This document shows, piece after piece, positions 46,320 to 58,477 of a DNA stretch of 64,000 nt; positions within the stretch are counted from its first letter, which is position 1; each line of letters begins with the position of its first letter. The DNA is from Lota lota. Its lineage: Eukaryota; Chordata; Actinopteri; Gadiformes; Lotidae. The DNA is taken from the NCBI GenBank assembly GCA_026745465.1, contig JACYXH010000026.1, positions 787,501 through 851,500 of the forward strand, given 5' to 3'. Made by a program: the position numbers and the translations under genes. The notes under the pieces are model-generated. The model was not told where the DNA came from. It searched no databases and saw only the letters and a program-made list of their open reading frames with translations.

Positions 46320-47010
46320 TTGGGATTTCCCGTCATGCCGTTAGTTTTTGTAGTTGGATTAGTTAGCCCCGCGGACTACAACCCAAGACCAAGGAAGAGG
46401 TTTCACTCTGCCGTTGGTAAGACAAATTACTTACAAAAGTGGTTCGTTTGCAAAGCCAAAGTTTATATCAACTACTCTTGTTATAAATGAGATGCCTTGG
46501 AGATGTTTGGACATAGATGGTTAAATGCGAAGAACAGTTGCGGGTTGAGTTAGCAAATTCAGCTGAGCAGTTAGCTACGGTAGGAGGGTCACAGAGCATA
46601 GACATGTATACATAGAAGCCGCCTTGACTGCTTCGACCCGTTGCTTCGATACGTTACGGTCGCCGCCATATTGGAGAGGCCAATACTGGCCTGTAATCAA
46701 TAACAAGGAAACGGCGGAGCTTCTTTCATAAACGTTTGAGGGAAAAAAATACATTGAAATCGGTCGATTTCGGTTTTCTTTTTAAAGATAAAAAGCACTA
46801 ACGTTTACCATTCTCAAGCGATTAGAATTGACTCTTTTAATAAATATTCAAATCATTATTTATATTGTATATTAATTCTCATACATACTGCAATCTCAAC
46901 GGTGGAAGTATCGTTGTTCTTTGTTTCTGTCCAGAAAACCGCAGCTTCTCCGTTTCTTTCTATTTGTTTACGCCTCTCCAACATGGCGGCGACGTGTACG
47001 TACGAGCCAA
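46320..47010 (+). promoter_or_regulatory. Candidate cep83 promoter / 5' untranslated region
   Basis: Upstream of the first cep83 coding exon, CpG density rises and housekeeping-type motifs appear: 'gggatttcccgtcatgcc' (46321) and 'cggactacaaccc' (about 46370), both resembling ZNF143 sites; 'gccgccatattgg' (about 46670); and 'caacatggcggcgacg' (about 46979), a good YY1 site of the kind found just downstream of vertebrate start sites. The 5' exon and its donor could not be fixed from sequence alone. Confidence 0.4.
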
Positions 47011-47486
47011 AGGCTAATGCAGTGTCTGTGTGTATATGTCTGTCTCAGAGCGCCACATTTAAAAACAAGCCATGATTTAAGTCGTTGTCCAGTAAGCTTC
47101 GTTTGATACTTATGCTCACAATTGTTGTAATAATGCCTTCATACATAAAACATAAAACGCCCTACGATGTATCCCAGCTGTATCTACCGTGCTTTCCTTT
47201 TCCTGAACTTAAGCAGGGAAAGACACTTCGGCTGATTGTTGTGATCAGCCTGGAAAGAAACCCAGTGCTCTGCGGCGGTTGTGTTATTCATTCGCTGTGA
47301 TTGTATGCACTTCATCTCCATGCTCGACGTGAAGGGCTCCTTGTTATCGGTCCCCCCAGACTGCGCGTATCCACAACAGAACCAGCTTGTGGGTGTGTAG
47401 CTTACTAATCACTTGAGCTTGACTCGACGTTAAGCGGTTGTAATTTTCGCCGGCAGCATCAAGCACTGGCTGGGGACTCGACCTGA

Positions 47487-47500
47487 GCCACCATGGTAAC
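47487..47500 (+). promoter_or_regulatory. RFX X-box-like motif upstream of cep83
   Basis: gccaccatggtaac fits the X-box form GTNRCC-N2-RGYAAC with one mismatch (C for T at position 2). It lies 217 bp before the coding start. X-boxes bind RFX factors that drive ciliary genes, and CEP83 is needed for ciliogenesis, so the match is plausible; it may be intronic to a 5' untranslated exon. Confidence 0.35.
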
Positions 47501-47709
47501 AGCCGCAAAACACAGCCAGAGACTTGTTTTATAGTCATTGTCCGCTTATGCCCGAACGCAGTGGCGTCTCAGCTCTTAAGATCTGGTGGACATTCAACTC
47601 ACTTCAACCTCGGTCGATATTTAGTTGTAACGTTAGAACAAACGTTCTCGTTCTTTGGAGTTACAACTCATTCCGGTTGCTTATTATTCTCACGTTTTTC
47701 ATTCTGTAG

Positions 47710-50700
47710 GGATGAGATGAACCCCTCTGTGCTCCACAGCCAGTCCACCCCGCAGCTCCCCAGCTATGAGCTGGGCCCGGGGCCACCCGCCCTGGGTGCG
47801 TCCGCTGGGCTGGGGGGGTCGGAGATGGAGCTGCAGAAGATGCTCATCGATGAGAGGATGCGGTGTGAGAACCACAAGACGAACTACCAGACCCTGAAAG
47901 CCGAACACACAAGGTACAGCCTCGCTCTAGTCCGACCCTCTTTTCGCTCAACGCCCGGACTGGATAAAAAGTAGAGTAGAGGAAACGGTTTGTTTATTTA
48001 TTTTTTTGCTGTAGATTGTCTTTACTAAGGTTCTAGCTTATTGTTCATGTTACTTTGCTGATCCATACAAGCAATGCTTTTTATGAGAGTGTATGATTGA
48101 GTGACAATTACAAATGTGCCACTGTAACAGTGCTGTTATTTTTTTTATAGCTAGTAATGACATTGACACCACAATGAAACTCCAATGCTCCTCAATGCTT
48201 CCAAAATGGAGGCAGTCATTGCAATTGACCTCACGATGTACAAGCCCTATAGTATTTATTTTATGTTGTTGGTTTTATGGGCTACATGTCATCTGAATTT
48301 AATCTTTAACTGATCATTTGTGTGCCTGTGTGTGTGCATGTGCATGTATGTGTCTTTGCGTGTGTGTTTGTATGTGTGTGTGTGTGTGTGTTTGTTTGTA
48401 TGTGTGTGTGTTTGTGTGTGTGTGTGTGTGCACGCCCACGTACTTCTGTGTGTGCGTGCGTTCTCCCTCCAGGCTGCAGGATGAGTTCTCGAGGGCCCAG
48501 GCGGAGCTGAGGGGGCTCCTGGGGGACCGGCAGGCCCAGCAGGAGAAGCTGCAGCTGCTGCTGGCGGAGCTGCGAGGAGAGCTGCTGGACAAGACCCGCG
48601 CGCTGGAGGAGAGCAGGCTGCAGGTAACCACCTCCACGAGCACCACCCTCACGAGCACCACCCTCACGAGCACCACCCTCGCAAGCACCACCCTCGCAAG
48701 CACCACCCTCGCAAGCACCACCCTCACAAGCTCCACCCTCACGAGCACCACCCTCACAAGCTCCACCCTCACGAGCACCACCCTCACAAGCACCACCCTC
48801 ACAAGCACCACCCCCACCACCCTCACAAGCACCACCCTGGATGCACGTAGTAGAACGGGAAGGGTGTGTGTGTGTGTTTATATTATGGCGTTAAAAAGAA
48901 GGAGAGAACCAACGTACTTGGGTTATTATTCTCCACTTGAATAGAAAAGATTCTGTATTTTTCTGCATTCACAGAAATTCAGATTTGTATTATTATTAAT
49001 AACATTTATTGACTTATTATATCAATGACAAAGCATTAACATTAGCATAGTAGGCTGAAGCTTTTCTACTGCTGTTCTCGTAATGCATGCAGATCTGGTC
49101 TCTGATGACCGTGAAGGTCTGCAGTCATTGCACTCTTTACTTTACATTACTTATCGCGGCCCTTACAAGAACAGACAATTTCTCTTCCATTTACCATCTT
49201 ATGATACTATATCACGTGTTTTGGCCATTTGAAAATACCAAGTCCTCCCATTTTACAACAGCATTTGGGATTGTTTTCTATCGAGAATCGGTGTTGAGTC
49301 TAATCGTCATCCGAAGAATCGAAATCAAATCGAATCACGAGATACAGAAGATTCCCACCCCTAGTGTTCTGACTGTGTGTGTGTGTGTGTTGCCTAGGTG
49401 ATGACTCCCCAGAGGCTGGACCTGCTGAGGGCTCAGCTCCAGCAGGAGATGGAGGCTCCCATCAGAGAGCGTTTCAACAGGCTGGAGGAGGTCAGTGCTT
49501 TACTGCAGGCTGCACCGTTTTCACAGGAACTATGACTGCCTTTGTTTTGCCTGATCTCGTGACGGCCCCGTTCCCATTTATTTACGTTTTTATTACGTTC
49601 TGTTCTTGTTTTTTTTTAAACAGACTAACTGTGGCCGTTCACGATTAGCTAATTGCGGTGTGTACGCGCCGCTGGGACGCGAGTGTTCGTGTTAAAGTGG
49701 GGTGTTGTGTGTGTCAGGAGGCAGAGCGGTACCGGTCCGAGTACAACAAACTGAGGCACAGCTACACCCTCCTCAAGGCCCAGGCGGACCACCAGCACCA
49801 GGAGAGCACACGCACGCTGGAGGAGAGGAACATGCACTTTGAGGCCCAGGTAAGTGTGTGTGTGTGTGTTAACGCAATTTATGTCCATCTCTCTCTCTGT
49901 ATGTGTGTGTGTGTGTGTATACACACACACACACACACACACACACGTGTATTTGCTTGCGTGTGTGTGTTAGAGAATTTCATGTTATTAATGTCCGTCC
50001 GTCTGTCTCTCTTTGTGTATATATATACATAAGGGAATTTCCCATAATCTATACACACACACGTGCGCGTCAAGCTAATCATAAAGGATTACATATGAAT
50101 CCACTGACATGTCATCTGTGTCCGGGCAGCTGTCCCACCTGGAGCGGGAGAAGGACGAGCTGGTGACCCAGTACCGGGGCTCGGACCCCAGCCGGGACGG
50201 CCGGCGCGTGGAGGTCCTGCTCCGGGAGAAGGCCCAGCTCCACCTGCGCCTCAAGAGCCTGGAGGCGGAGGTGGCAGAGCTCCGCGCCCAGAGGGACAAC
50301 TCGGGCCAGCAGGCGGACAACGTGCAGCGCATCCAGGTGAGGCAGCTGGCCGAGTCCCAGGCTGCCATCAAGTCCCTGGAGGTAAGACGAGGGCATCTGA
50401 TTGGCTTTTGACTGATATTGACTGGTTATGATTGGCTAGTGACTGATAGTCACTGGTTGTGATTGGCTAGTGACTGATATTGACTAGTTGTGATTGGCTA
50501 GTGACCGGTGGCGGTCGTTTATTTATTGATTGATTGGGTTGATTGGCTGTTTGTTAATTAATTATGATTGGCTGTTGGCTGAGGAAGGCGACTGATTGGC
50601 TGGTCATGAGCGATGGATGAGTGATCTCGTGAACGTTGACGATGGTTGGTTGGTGATTGGCTGTTGACCCATGGTGACTGTGGGCGATGGTGGATTGACC

Positions 50701-52656
50701 TGCCTATAGCCGGTAGATGATTGGCTGTCGACGAGCCAGCGAGCTCACTGTGATTGGTGGTTGTACTCTCAGGCGGAGCGGCAATCGGTGCGGCTGCAGC
50801 TGGAGCGCGTGGAGAACGAGATGAAGCTGGCCTACGAGCAGAACTCCCTGCTGACGGGACGACTGCACAAGGCGGAGAGAGAGGTCAACACCCTCACCTC
50901 CCAGGTACGCTCACCTTTCACCTCTTGACCTCTGAGAGACACCTCGGGCCCACTCATCTAGTGTCAAAGCCCTTTAGCTTCTCTAAACTGTCTCTAAGCA
51001 ACTCAATGGATAGAGTTTGAGAGACACAAGAGGCCCAGCTATGTACTCCATCTATTTTCAGCAGCAGACAATACATTTCCAATTCTCATGGGACAGTATA
51101 CTGCCCCCCCCCCCCCCCCCCCCCATCGGTGGCGGTGCGTCGGTACACCTGTACTAACGATCAAGCTGCGTTATATCGAACAAAATGGCTAAATCTGCGC
51201 AAGTGGCACAATTTTTGTAGAGTATCCATTGTCATCGAACAATGTGAAAAAACGAACATGAGAAAGAAAGCTTTGTGGGCCCGTGTTCAAGCTTTTAGTA
51301 GAACGTGGAAGTGGTCAAATGTTGTGTTCCGCTACGATTTTGATTTACAGCCCCAAAGTCAGCCGACATTTTTAAAGATGTGTTACACTTTTAACAAGAA
51401 AGCGGACATCTTTCCAACAACATTTTCTGTAGTTGGAAAGTGTGCCGTGGGCACACTTCTAGTCAGAAAATGTCGTTGGACAAAATGTCCGTGTTTGACT
51501 GGAAAATCTGTCAGTTGAACTCCCGACGTCCTTTCAGAGTTGAAATGTTATTGGGATTCAAACTGTCACGGTAGCCGCGCCGTCCGCATCGTCTCAGGTG
51601 TGTCCGCATTGTCTCAGGTGTGTCCGCATCGTCTCAGGTGTGTCCGCATCGTCTCAGGTGTGTCCGCATTGTCTCAGGTGTGTCCGCATTGTCTCAGGTG
51701 TGTCCGCATCGTCTCAGGTGTGTCCGCATCGTCTCAGGTGTGTCCGCATCGTCTCAGGTGTGTGCGCATCGTCTCAGGTGTGTCCGTGTGCTGGTTTACC
51801 CAGGTGGAGGGACTGAAGCACTCCCACAAGCTGGAGCTGGCCAACGTCAGGCTGGAGTGCGTCCGCAGCAAGGGAGAGCTGGAGAGGGAGAGGGACGCGC
51901 TGCAAGGCCAGATGGACGGTAGACAACCACACACACACACACACACACGCGCTCACAACCACACACACACGCACGCGCTCACACAGACACGCACGCACAC
52001 GCAACCACACAACCACACACACGCACGCGCTCACACAGACACGCACACACACGCACGCGCTCACAGACACGCACGCACGCGCTCACACAACCACACGCAC
52101 GCACGCACGTGCTCACACAACCACACACACACACGCACGCGCTCACACAACCACACGCACGCGCTCACAGACACGCACGCACACACGCACTCACACAGAC
52201 ACGCACGCACGCACGAGCTCACACAGACACACACGCACGCATGTACACACACACGTACAGACACACGCACGCGCTCACACAGACACACACGCTCACACAA
52301 CCACACACACGCACGCGCGTACACACACGCACAGACACGCGCTCACACAGACACGCACGCGCTCACACACACGCATGCGCTCACACAGACACGCACACAC
52401 GTGCTCACACAGACACGCACACACGTACAGACACACGCACGCACAGACACACAGGTACACGCGTACACACACACACAGACACACGCGCGTGGACACACCC
52501 ACGCACGACTCAAACTGTTAGATCCTAATTTGAAAATAGCTACACAAAGATGAAAGATAAAATGGCATGCAAAAGATAAAAAAATAAAAATAAAGTACTG
52601 TCAGTAAAACGATGACAATGTGTGCAATGTCATTGTCAGTGTCAATGTCTACGTCC

Positions 52657-52690
<34 letters not shown>

Positions 52691-52858
52691 GTCTCTCTCC
52701 CTCGCTGTAGCTCTGCAGACAGACGTGGAGGTGCTGAGGGCCACCGTGGAGAGGCAGAAGGAGGTGCTGGTGGAGAAAGAGAGAGAGATGGTGCGTCGGG
52801 TGCAGGCCGCCCGCGAGGAGGAGCTCCACAAGGCGGCCATCTTGCACGAGGAGAAGTA

Positions 52859-52946
<88 letters not shown>

Positions 52947-55900
52947 TTTTTGCACTTCGGCAACCATTCGTTTTCTGTGGGTTATCGTGAAATCATCCGA
53001 TGAAAGCCAAACGATTTAAGAAATAAACTTTGTTTAGTAGTAATTAAAAAAATATGAAATCAAATGACACTTGACAAACTTTGGAACCTGTTTATTGATC
53101 CACTTTATTGACTTATTCACACATAATGCCTCTTTGACCCACTTCTTACACAGCACACTGTATATTAGCCTCAGTGGCAACGTTTGCAGCCTGTCTAAGA
53201 TCACTCAATTAATTTACTTAAAATTATCTTGTTTTTTTTTTAAGAGCAACTTTAAGGCTCTGCAAAATGTACATACGGGAAACCCTGATAGCACAGCAAA
53301 GCCAGATCTGTTTGTTCTGTGTCAGGTTGGAGCTGGAGAACCGCCTGGCAGAGCTGGAGCAGCAGAGGGCGCTGCAGGACACGGCTGGCCACGCCCACAG
53401 AGAGGAGTGGGAGGAGCGTCTCCGTGGCGCCCAGCTGGGGGAGGAGTCGGCTCGCAAGGAACTACAAAACCTCAGGTCTGGTCACGTTGATTTGTTTCAC
53501 GATGCTGTGGCTTTCACATCTAATTTGTTCGTCAAATTAATAATCTTAACATACGTATTTGTTAACATGTGTATTTTGAATCCACCAATGTTGGTGTTGA
53601 ATATATTAGAAAATAGGTAAACAATTTAAATGGTTATTATCCGTAACACAGGGTGAACAATTTGGAGAAACCAGCCAAAGTAAGCTAGATTTTGAAAGTA
53701 TCCAACCGAAAAAATCCCACCCCTCCCTTGAGGCCTCCCTCCAAAGCCACTCCCCCCAAAACACATGACTAGCTCGCTAGCTTTAGCAATAGGCCTGCCT
53801 CCGGTTATTAGTGATTGCTGTCGGGATGTAAAGACGATTTCAACAAATATGAAATAAAATGCTACTAAATTGAATTGCCCACCCTAGCTTTAATATTAGT
53901 ATTAATGAGTACTGGTATGCCCAATACAGAAACACAAACGTTTAGTTTCTAATTCAAGGTATTTAAATAAATATCAACTTCATTTTCTGTAAAAAAAATA
54001 AACGGCTTTTTTGTATGTTAGGTATGCCCATGTTTCCATCTGAGCCTTTTTCTATTGATGGTGTAACCCAAACACAATCTTGAGTGTATATGCTGTGTGC
54101 ATATGGACATTCGTACATTCAGTACAAGCATATTCTGTTTCTCTGCACTACATCCACAAACGGTATGTGTAGTAAGAAGCTGGGGTTCCTAGTGTCCGGA
54201 TCCGTAGCCCCGTTCTGCGTACGGTGTAGCGCCGTAGACTGATTGCTAGCTTGTTTCTGTTTCCCAGGACCAAGCTGCACCAGCAGTCCTCCCAGCTGGA
54301 GGAGCTGGAGAGGAGGAAGGAGGAGCTGGAGGACCTGAGACAGGTAAACACCCGCAGTGTTTAGTGTTCATGACCAGTCGGTAGGTCAGGTTTGGGTTAG
54401 GTTTTAGGATTTGGTTTTTACGGTTAGGGTTTCCTATTAGGGTTTGGTTTTTGATTCTAGGGTTAGGGTTTCCTAAGGGTTTGGTTTTAGGGTTAGGGTT
54501 TCCTATTAGGGTTTGGTTTTAGGGTTAGGGTTTCCTATTAGGGTTAGGTTTTAGGGTTAGGGTTTCTTATTAGGGTTTTGTTTTAGGGTTAGGGTTTCCT
54601 ATTATGGTTTTGTTTTAGGGTTAGGGTTTCCTATTAGGGTTTTGTTTTAGGGTTAGGGTTTCCTATTAGGGTTTTGTTTTAGGGTTAGGGTTTCCTATTA
54701 GGGTTAGGTTTTAGGGTTAGGGTTTCCTATTAGGGTTTTGTTTTAGGGTTAGGGTTTCCTATTAGGGTTTTGTTTTAGGGTTAGGGTTTCCTATTAGGGT
54801 TAGGTTTTTGATTCTAGGGTTCGGGCTTCTTAAGGGTTTGCTTTAAGGGTTAAGGGTTCCTATTAGGATTAGGGTTTAGGGTTAGGGTTTCCTAAGGGTT
54901 TGGTTTGGTTTTTGGTTCTAGGGTTAGGGTTTCCTATTAGGAAAAACACAAGCATGCTTGTACCAAAAACCAAACCCTAAAACCTAACCCTAATAGGAAA
55001 CCCTAACCCTTTAACCTAACCCGTAGGAAACCCTAGAACCAAAAAGCAAACCCTCAAACCTACCCCTAATAGGAAACCCTAATCCTAAAACCAAACTAAT
55101 TTGCTTCATGCTAACTATCTGCTAATGCTAAGGATCCATTTCCTTTGGGTGACTGTATTGAACCTCTCTCCCCCTCACCCTCCCCCACAGCAGAACCAGG
55201 AGCTGGGTGTGCGGCTGGGGACCCTGGCCCACACCGAGGGGGGGCTGCAGGACTCCAACCAGCGGCTCAAAGACGCCCAGGACCTCCTCCGAGAGGAGCT
55301 GAGGGCCGCCCGCGCCCAGGCTGAGAGGAGCCAACACGACGCCGAACGGTGTGTGTGTGTGGGGGGGGGGGGGGGGGGCATAGGTACATATAGAAGGCAA
55401 ATCTGACCGTTGCCACCGTGTATTAGGATGCATTGCAGGCGGCACACTGGAAACGGAGGCAAGAAAAGCGATCTTTATGGTACTGGTCAAGCGATGCACA
55501 TTAAATCCATGTAAGCATTGGTTTTTAAAACCTTTTGGACAGACGGCTACCAGATTAATGGCTATTCCGTCTTCTGTCTCAAAGTAATTTGGCTAATGAG
55601 GCCGCAGAAATCCTGAGGCAGCCGTTTGATTGGCTGTGAATTCGACGCCTCCCCGGTGATGTTGCTATAGTAACGGTATACTTGTGAGCACCCCCTTCAT
55701 TTTTTCCCTTGGCCGTTCGTCGGCTGCAACGTAAGTATGAAGACACTCTGTCCCTGCTCCGCCATAACACATCACAAGGTGTGAATGCCTATCAGACGCT
55801 GCAGTGGGACCCCAAGTGACGTGGCCACATCCTCTTCCTATGCCGTTGTGGTCGTCAATCCAGGCTACTGGAGGAGCGGCAGGTCCAGTGGCTGGAGGAG

Positions 55901-57194
55901 AAGCACGGCCTGCAGGAGAGCCAGGAGCTGCTGCAGCAGAAGTACAGCCAGGCCAAGGAGAGGCTGCACCGCGCCGCCACGGCCCAGAAGAAGGTAACGC
56001 ACGACGGCTCCTCTGAGCTTCTGCACTCGTCAACCAGGCTGTGTGTGTGCCTGTGCCTGTGTGTGTGCGTGTGTGTGCGCACGTGTGTGTGTGTGATCGC
56101 TGATCACCGTGTCCCCCTGTCGCGTCCAGAGGAAGACGCAGACGGAGAACAAGGAGAAGAGGCTGCACAATAAGATCCAGCTGTTGGAGGCCAAGATAGC
56201 GGGGCTGGAAGTGGAGAGCAGCACGGCCAAGAGGTGAGACCAGCTAGGACACACGGGGGGGGGGGGGGGTACTAGAACACACCACATTCTAGAACACACA
56301 CCGGAACCTAGGATCTAGAACGCCAGCCAAAAGTCGAGAACACACGCGTCTGGATTCTACGCTGTTGTGAGTCTTAGATTGTGTTCTGGTGTGTCGTCGC
56401 TAGAACGCACACATACACACCAGCCCAGAATGTGGAACACACACGTTCATGCTCTACTGATCACCAGCCGCTTGAAACGAGGAGTAAGCGCGACCCCCCC
56501 CCCCCCCCCTCTCCCCAGGCGTCCCTCCCACTCCGAGGAACAGGCCAATCTCAACAGGCGGCTCAAGGAACTCCAGCGACGACACAGCGAGTTCCGCCAT
56601 CTCCTATTGGGCCACCAGGGTCCCACTGGCACAGGCCCCGCCTTCCTTCCCTCCCCGCTCTTCCCCCCACACTCAGGACACGGGGGGCCCTCGTCCCAGA
56701 TCACGGTACCGACATTTTCTTCAACTCTACGAAAACTTTGTTATTGTCTTGACTTGAAATTACATTACACCAGTTTTCCATCATCTTGTTTGGTAAGGGG
56801 CACCAAATGGAAATCGCCCTGGCAGTAATCGTTCACCGTTCAAGCGATCGTTCAAACGTTAACCTGAAAATCTTTAGTTCAATTTGTAAGGTGTTGAGTA
56901 AATCGAGTAGTTTTGAAACTTTGTGTTCTTGTCTGCCTACATAAAGCAATTCATCCAGTAGGGGGCAGTAGAACCCTAGATATGAGGGACGCTGGCTCCC
57001 GTCAGAAGATGACAGTAGGTACCCGTCTCCCAGTATCCAACGTGTTGTTGTGTCTCCCCCAGGAGGAGCAGCACCAGCGGGAGGTGGTCCTGCTCCACCG
57101 CCGGCTGGAGGACCTGGAGAGCGTCCAGCAGCACCAGATGGAGGAGCTGGGACCGCCCCCACAGAGGGACCAGGACATCTCCGGACAGTCCTGA
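47710..57194 (+). CDS. cep83: Centrosomal protein of 83 kDa (CCDC41), 15 coding exons
   Basis: Coiled-coil protein of the centriole distal appendages, needed to dock the mother centriole to membrane and start a cilium. Exons: 47710-47913 (ATG 47717), 48473-48623, 49398-49490, 49718-49849, 50130-50381, 50773-50904, 51804-51918, 52711-52855, 53326-53475, 54268-54343, 55191-55348, 55864-55993, 56130-56233, 56519-56705, 57063-57194 (TGA 57192). All introns are GT-AG and all phases agree, giving 717 residues (human about 701). Family landmarks: [15 protein letters not shown] (40-54), [64 protein letters not shown], and C-terminal [11 protein letters not shown]. Heptad-rich throughout, with a Pro/Gly-rich linker about 640-672. 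An acceptor at 47709 implies an upstream noncoding exon. Exon 52711-52855 ends in AA before GTAGGA, and reading through would stop at once. No frameshift or lost motif is seen. Confidence 0.93.
48320..48432. repeat. (GT)n array in cep83 intron, 40 bp before an acceptor
   Basis: GT-rich tract with TGTTTGT interruptions lying just upstream of the exon that begins at 48473. Confidence 0.93.
48625..48838. repeat. 15-bp minisatellite (ctcacaagcaccacc) in cep83 intron
   Basis: About 14 units of 15 bp begin right after the donor at 48624; ACGAGC, GCAAGC and ACAAGC variants alternate. The exon frame stays open through it (Thr/Ser-rich), so retention would add a Thr-rich insert before a stop. Confidence 0.93.
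50385..50765. repeat. Degenerate 'tgattggctagtgactgata' repeat filling a cep83 intron
   Basis: Nearly the whole intron between exons 50130-50381 and 50773-50904 is made of diverged copies of 'gattggct' with 'gactgat(a/t)' spacers; the first third has a clear period of about 30 bp. Confidence 0.85.
51583..51788. repeat. 20-bp minisatellite (tgtccgcatcgtctcaggtg) before a cep83 exon
   Basis: About ten exact 20-bp units with a C/T change (cgcatc or cgcatt). Each unit contains CTCAG followed by GTGTGT, which looks like both an acceptor end and a donor. The array ends about 15 bp before the true acceptor of exon 51804-51918. Confidence 0.95.
51924..52505. repeat. CA-rich array with 'cgctcacacagacacgcac' higher-order units in cep83 intron
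   Basis: Starts six bases after the donor of exon 51804-51918. CA dinucleotides are mixed with cacgcacgc and cgctcacac(a/c)gacac words; the period is irregular, about 20-40 bp. Confidence 0.92.
52660..52690. repeat. (AATC)n tetranucleotide
   Basis: About seven copies of AATC just before the acceptor of exon 52711-52855. Confidence 0.92.
52859..52944. repeat. (AC)n microsatellite directly after a cep83 donor
   Basis: A pure AC array beginning four bases after the donor GT at 52856. Confidence 0.96.
53641..53893 (+). mobile_element. MITE in cep83 intron (same family as 5967-6175)
   Basis: Shares the ordered blocks 'aatttggagaaaccagcc', 'agtaagctagatttt', 'aagccactcccccc' and 'gctagctttagcaatagg' with the copy near 6 kb. 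It ends 'ttgcccaccctagctttaat', the reverse complement of the left end of the other copy (attaaagctaaggtaggcaa) apart from two bases. No coding capacity. Confidence 0.82.
54362..55098. repeat. Interstitial telomere-like repeat array, inverted around a palindrome, in cep83 intron
   Basis: From about 54362 to 54941 the plus strand is built of 'ttagggttagggtttcctat' and 'tagggttttgttttagggtt', a unit of about 32 bp rich in TTAGGG and TAGGGTT. At 54948-54961 lies the perfect palindrome ACAAGCATGCTTGT. After it the same repeat runs in reverse complement (ccctaaaacctaaccctaat) to about 55098. The whole array sits between exons 54268-54343 and 55191-55348. Confidence 0.93.
55191..55196 (+). other. 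Tandem NAGNAG splice acceptor in cep83
   Basis: The acceptor reads cccacagcag: splicing after the first or the second CAG would include or omit one Gln at the start of exon 55191-55348, without changing frame. Confidence 0.5.
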
Positions 57195-57547
57195 CCTCTG
57201 ACCCCCAACACTGTGGCCTGACCTCTAGACCCCTCTGAACTTTCCCCCTTTGAGTCTCGACCTCACCGCCTAGCGCTGAATCCCCCTGACCACTCCCCTT
57301 TGACCTCTCACCTCCGCACCCACAGTCTCCTAACCTTGTGACCTCTCTGAACCCCCATATTCACCCCAATAACAGAGACTATAACCAGTATCAGTAGCAT
57401 TCTGAACCCCCAAATCGACCCCAATGTACAGAGACTCGTACCAGTATAAGTAGCACTGGCATCAAGAGTAATAGCAATAGATTATTAATTGATTATTCTG
57501 GTTCAGTTGAATCCATGAGCTCAGTGTTATTGTAAATAACTTATTTT

Positions 57548-57553
57548 AATAAA
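57548..57553 (+). terminator. Candidate cep83 polyadenylation signal
   Basis: AATAAA about 354 bp after the stop codon in very AT-rich sequence; further AATAAA-like words follow within 30 bp. Confidence 0.5.
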
Positions 57554-57962
57554 AATTAAATAAATTAATAATAAATTAAAAAGACTATTTGATTATACAT
57601 CCAAACTGAGAAAATGATTCTTAATCTTTATATTGTGGTGTGGGATAATAACTATTATTCTTCTCTGATGATGGCCAACCAGACAAACACACTCAGGTGC
57701 TATCGTTGCATTAATTTAGGTGAGATGTTTACAGTGACTCTGAGCTAAGGCCACAACTGTACGCTCTTATTGCACACCAACTTTATACTTGACTTATTTG
57801 CTAGGTTGTTGAAAAAAATTGCGTTTGAGCCCGAATTAAAAGAAAATAACAGCTTTGACCACGTGTGAAGTACATTTAAGGGCCTGATTATGTGTCTTCT
57901 CCAATAAGATGAGGAAATGGGTTGCGCAGTCACTTTTATCTGGCGTGGGTGGTTTACCATTG

Positions 57963-57963
<1 letters not shown>

Positions 57964-57996
<33 letters not shown>
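57964..57996. repeat. Poly(G) run, about 33 bases
   Basis: G homopolymer in the gap between cep83 and the plexin exon. Confidence 0.93.
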
Positions 57997-58061
57997 CGGG
58001 TCTGATTTTATATTTGACGTTATATTCACACAGTGACTGTTTGAAAAACAACCACCTAGAC

Positions 58062-58385
58062 CAGAGGTCGGCAACTTGAACACTCAAAGAGCCATTTGGA
58101 CCCGTTTCCCACAGAAAAGAAAACACCGGGAGCCACAGAACCCTTTTGACGTCTAAAATGAAGACATCCCTGCATATTTATTTTTTTACCTTTACGCTAT
58201 GTATACAAGACTATGGTGTGTTGCATTTATGAAATCAATGAACTGCTACAGAGAAAACTAAATTGTATTTCTGCATTCAACAGAAACATTTTGAACTCCG
58301 GAAATAAAAAGACGCTGCGTTGAAGGTTACTTTCAAATAAAAAGGTATGTATATTTGAGTCCTCCTCGTATTTAGGAAATCAAAA
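58062..58385 (+). mobile_element. hAT-like non-autonomous element, decayed
   Basis: 'cagaggtcggcaactt' followed by 'caaagagccatttggaccc', 'gaaaagaaaacaccgggagc' and 'ttttgacgtctaaaatgaag' resembles a hAT-type dispersed repeat known from many vertebrates. The right boundary is a guess, near 'ttactttcaaataaaaaggt' or beyond. Confidence 0.5.
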
Positions 58386-58477
58386 GCCGAACTTAAATGT
58401 CCACCTGCAGCAAACCAAAAACGCCGTCCGACCCCCCTGTATTTAGTTGGACCTCGGTGAGCATGCCTTTCCGCACC

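Noticed and set aside
46320..46333. NF-kB site (gggatttccc) as an immune control element
   Set aside because: A single 10-bp match with no supporting context; it overlaps a more plausible ZNF143-like motif.
46210..46335. Possible minus-strand tRNA or SINE (tagcacaatcgtgg and ggttcgattcc)
   Set aside because: The two boxes are only about 14 bases apart, too close for a tRNA, no cloverleaf can be drawn, and no SINE tail follows.
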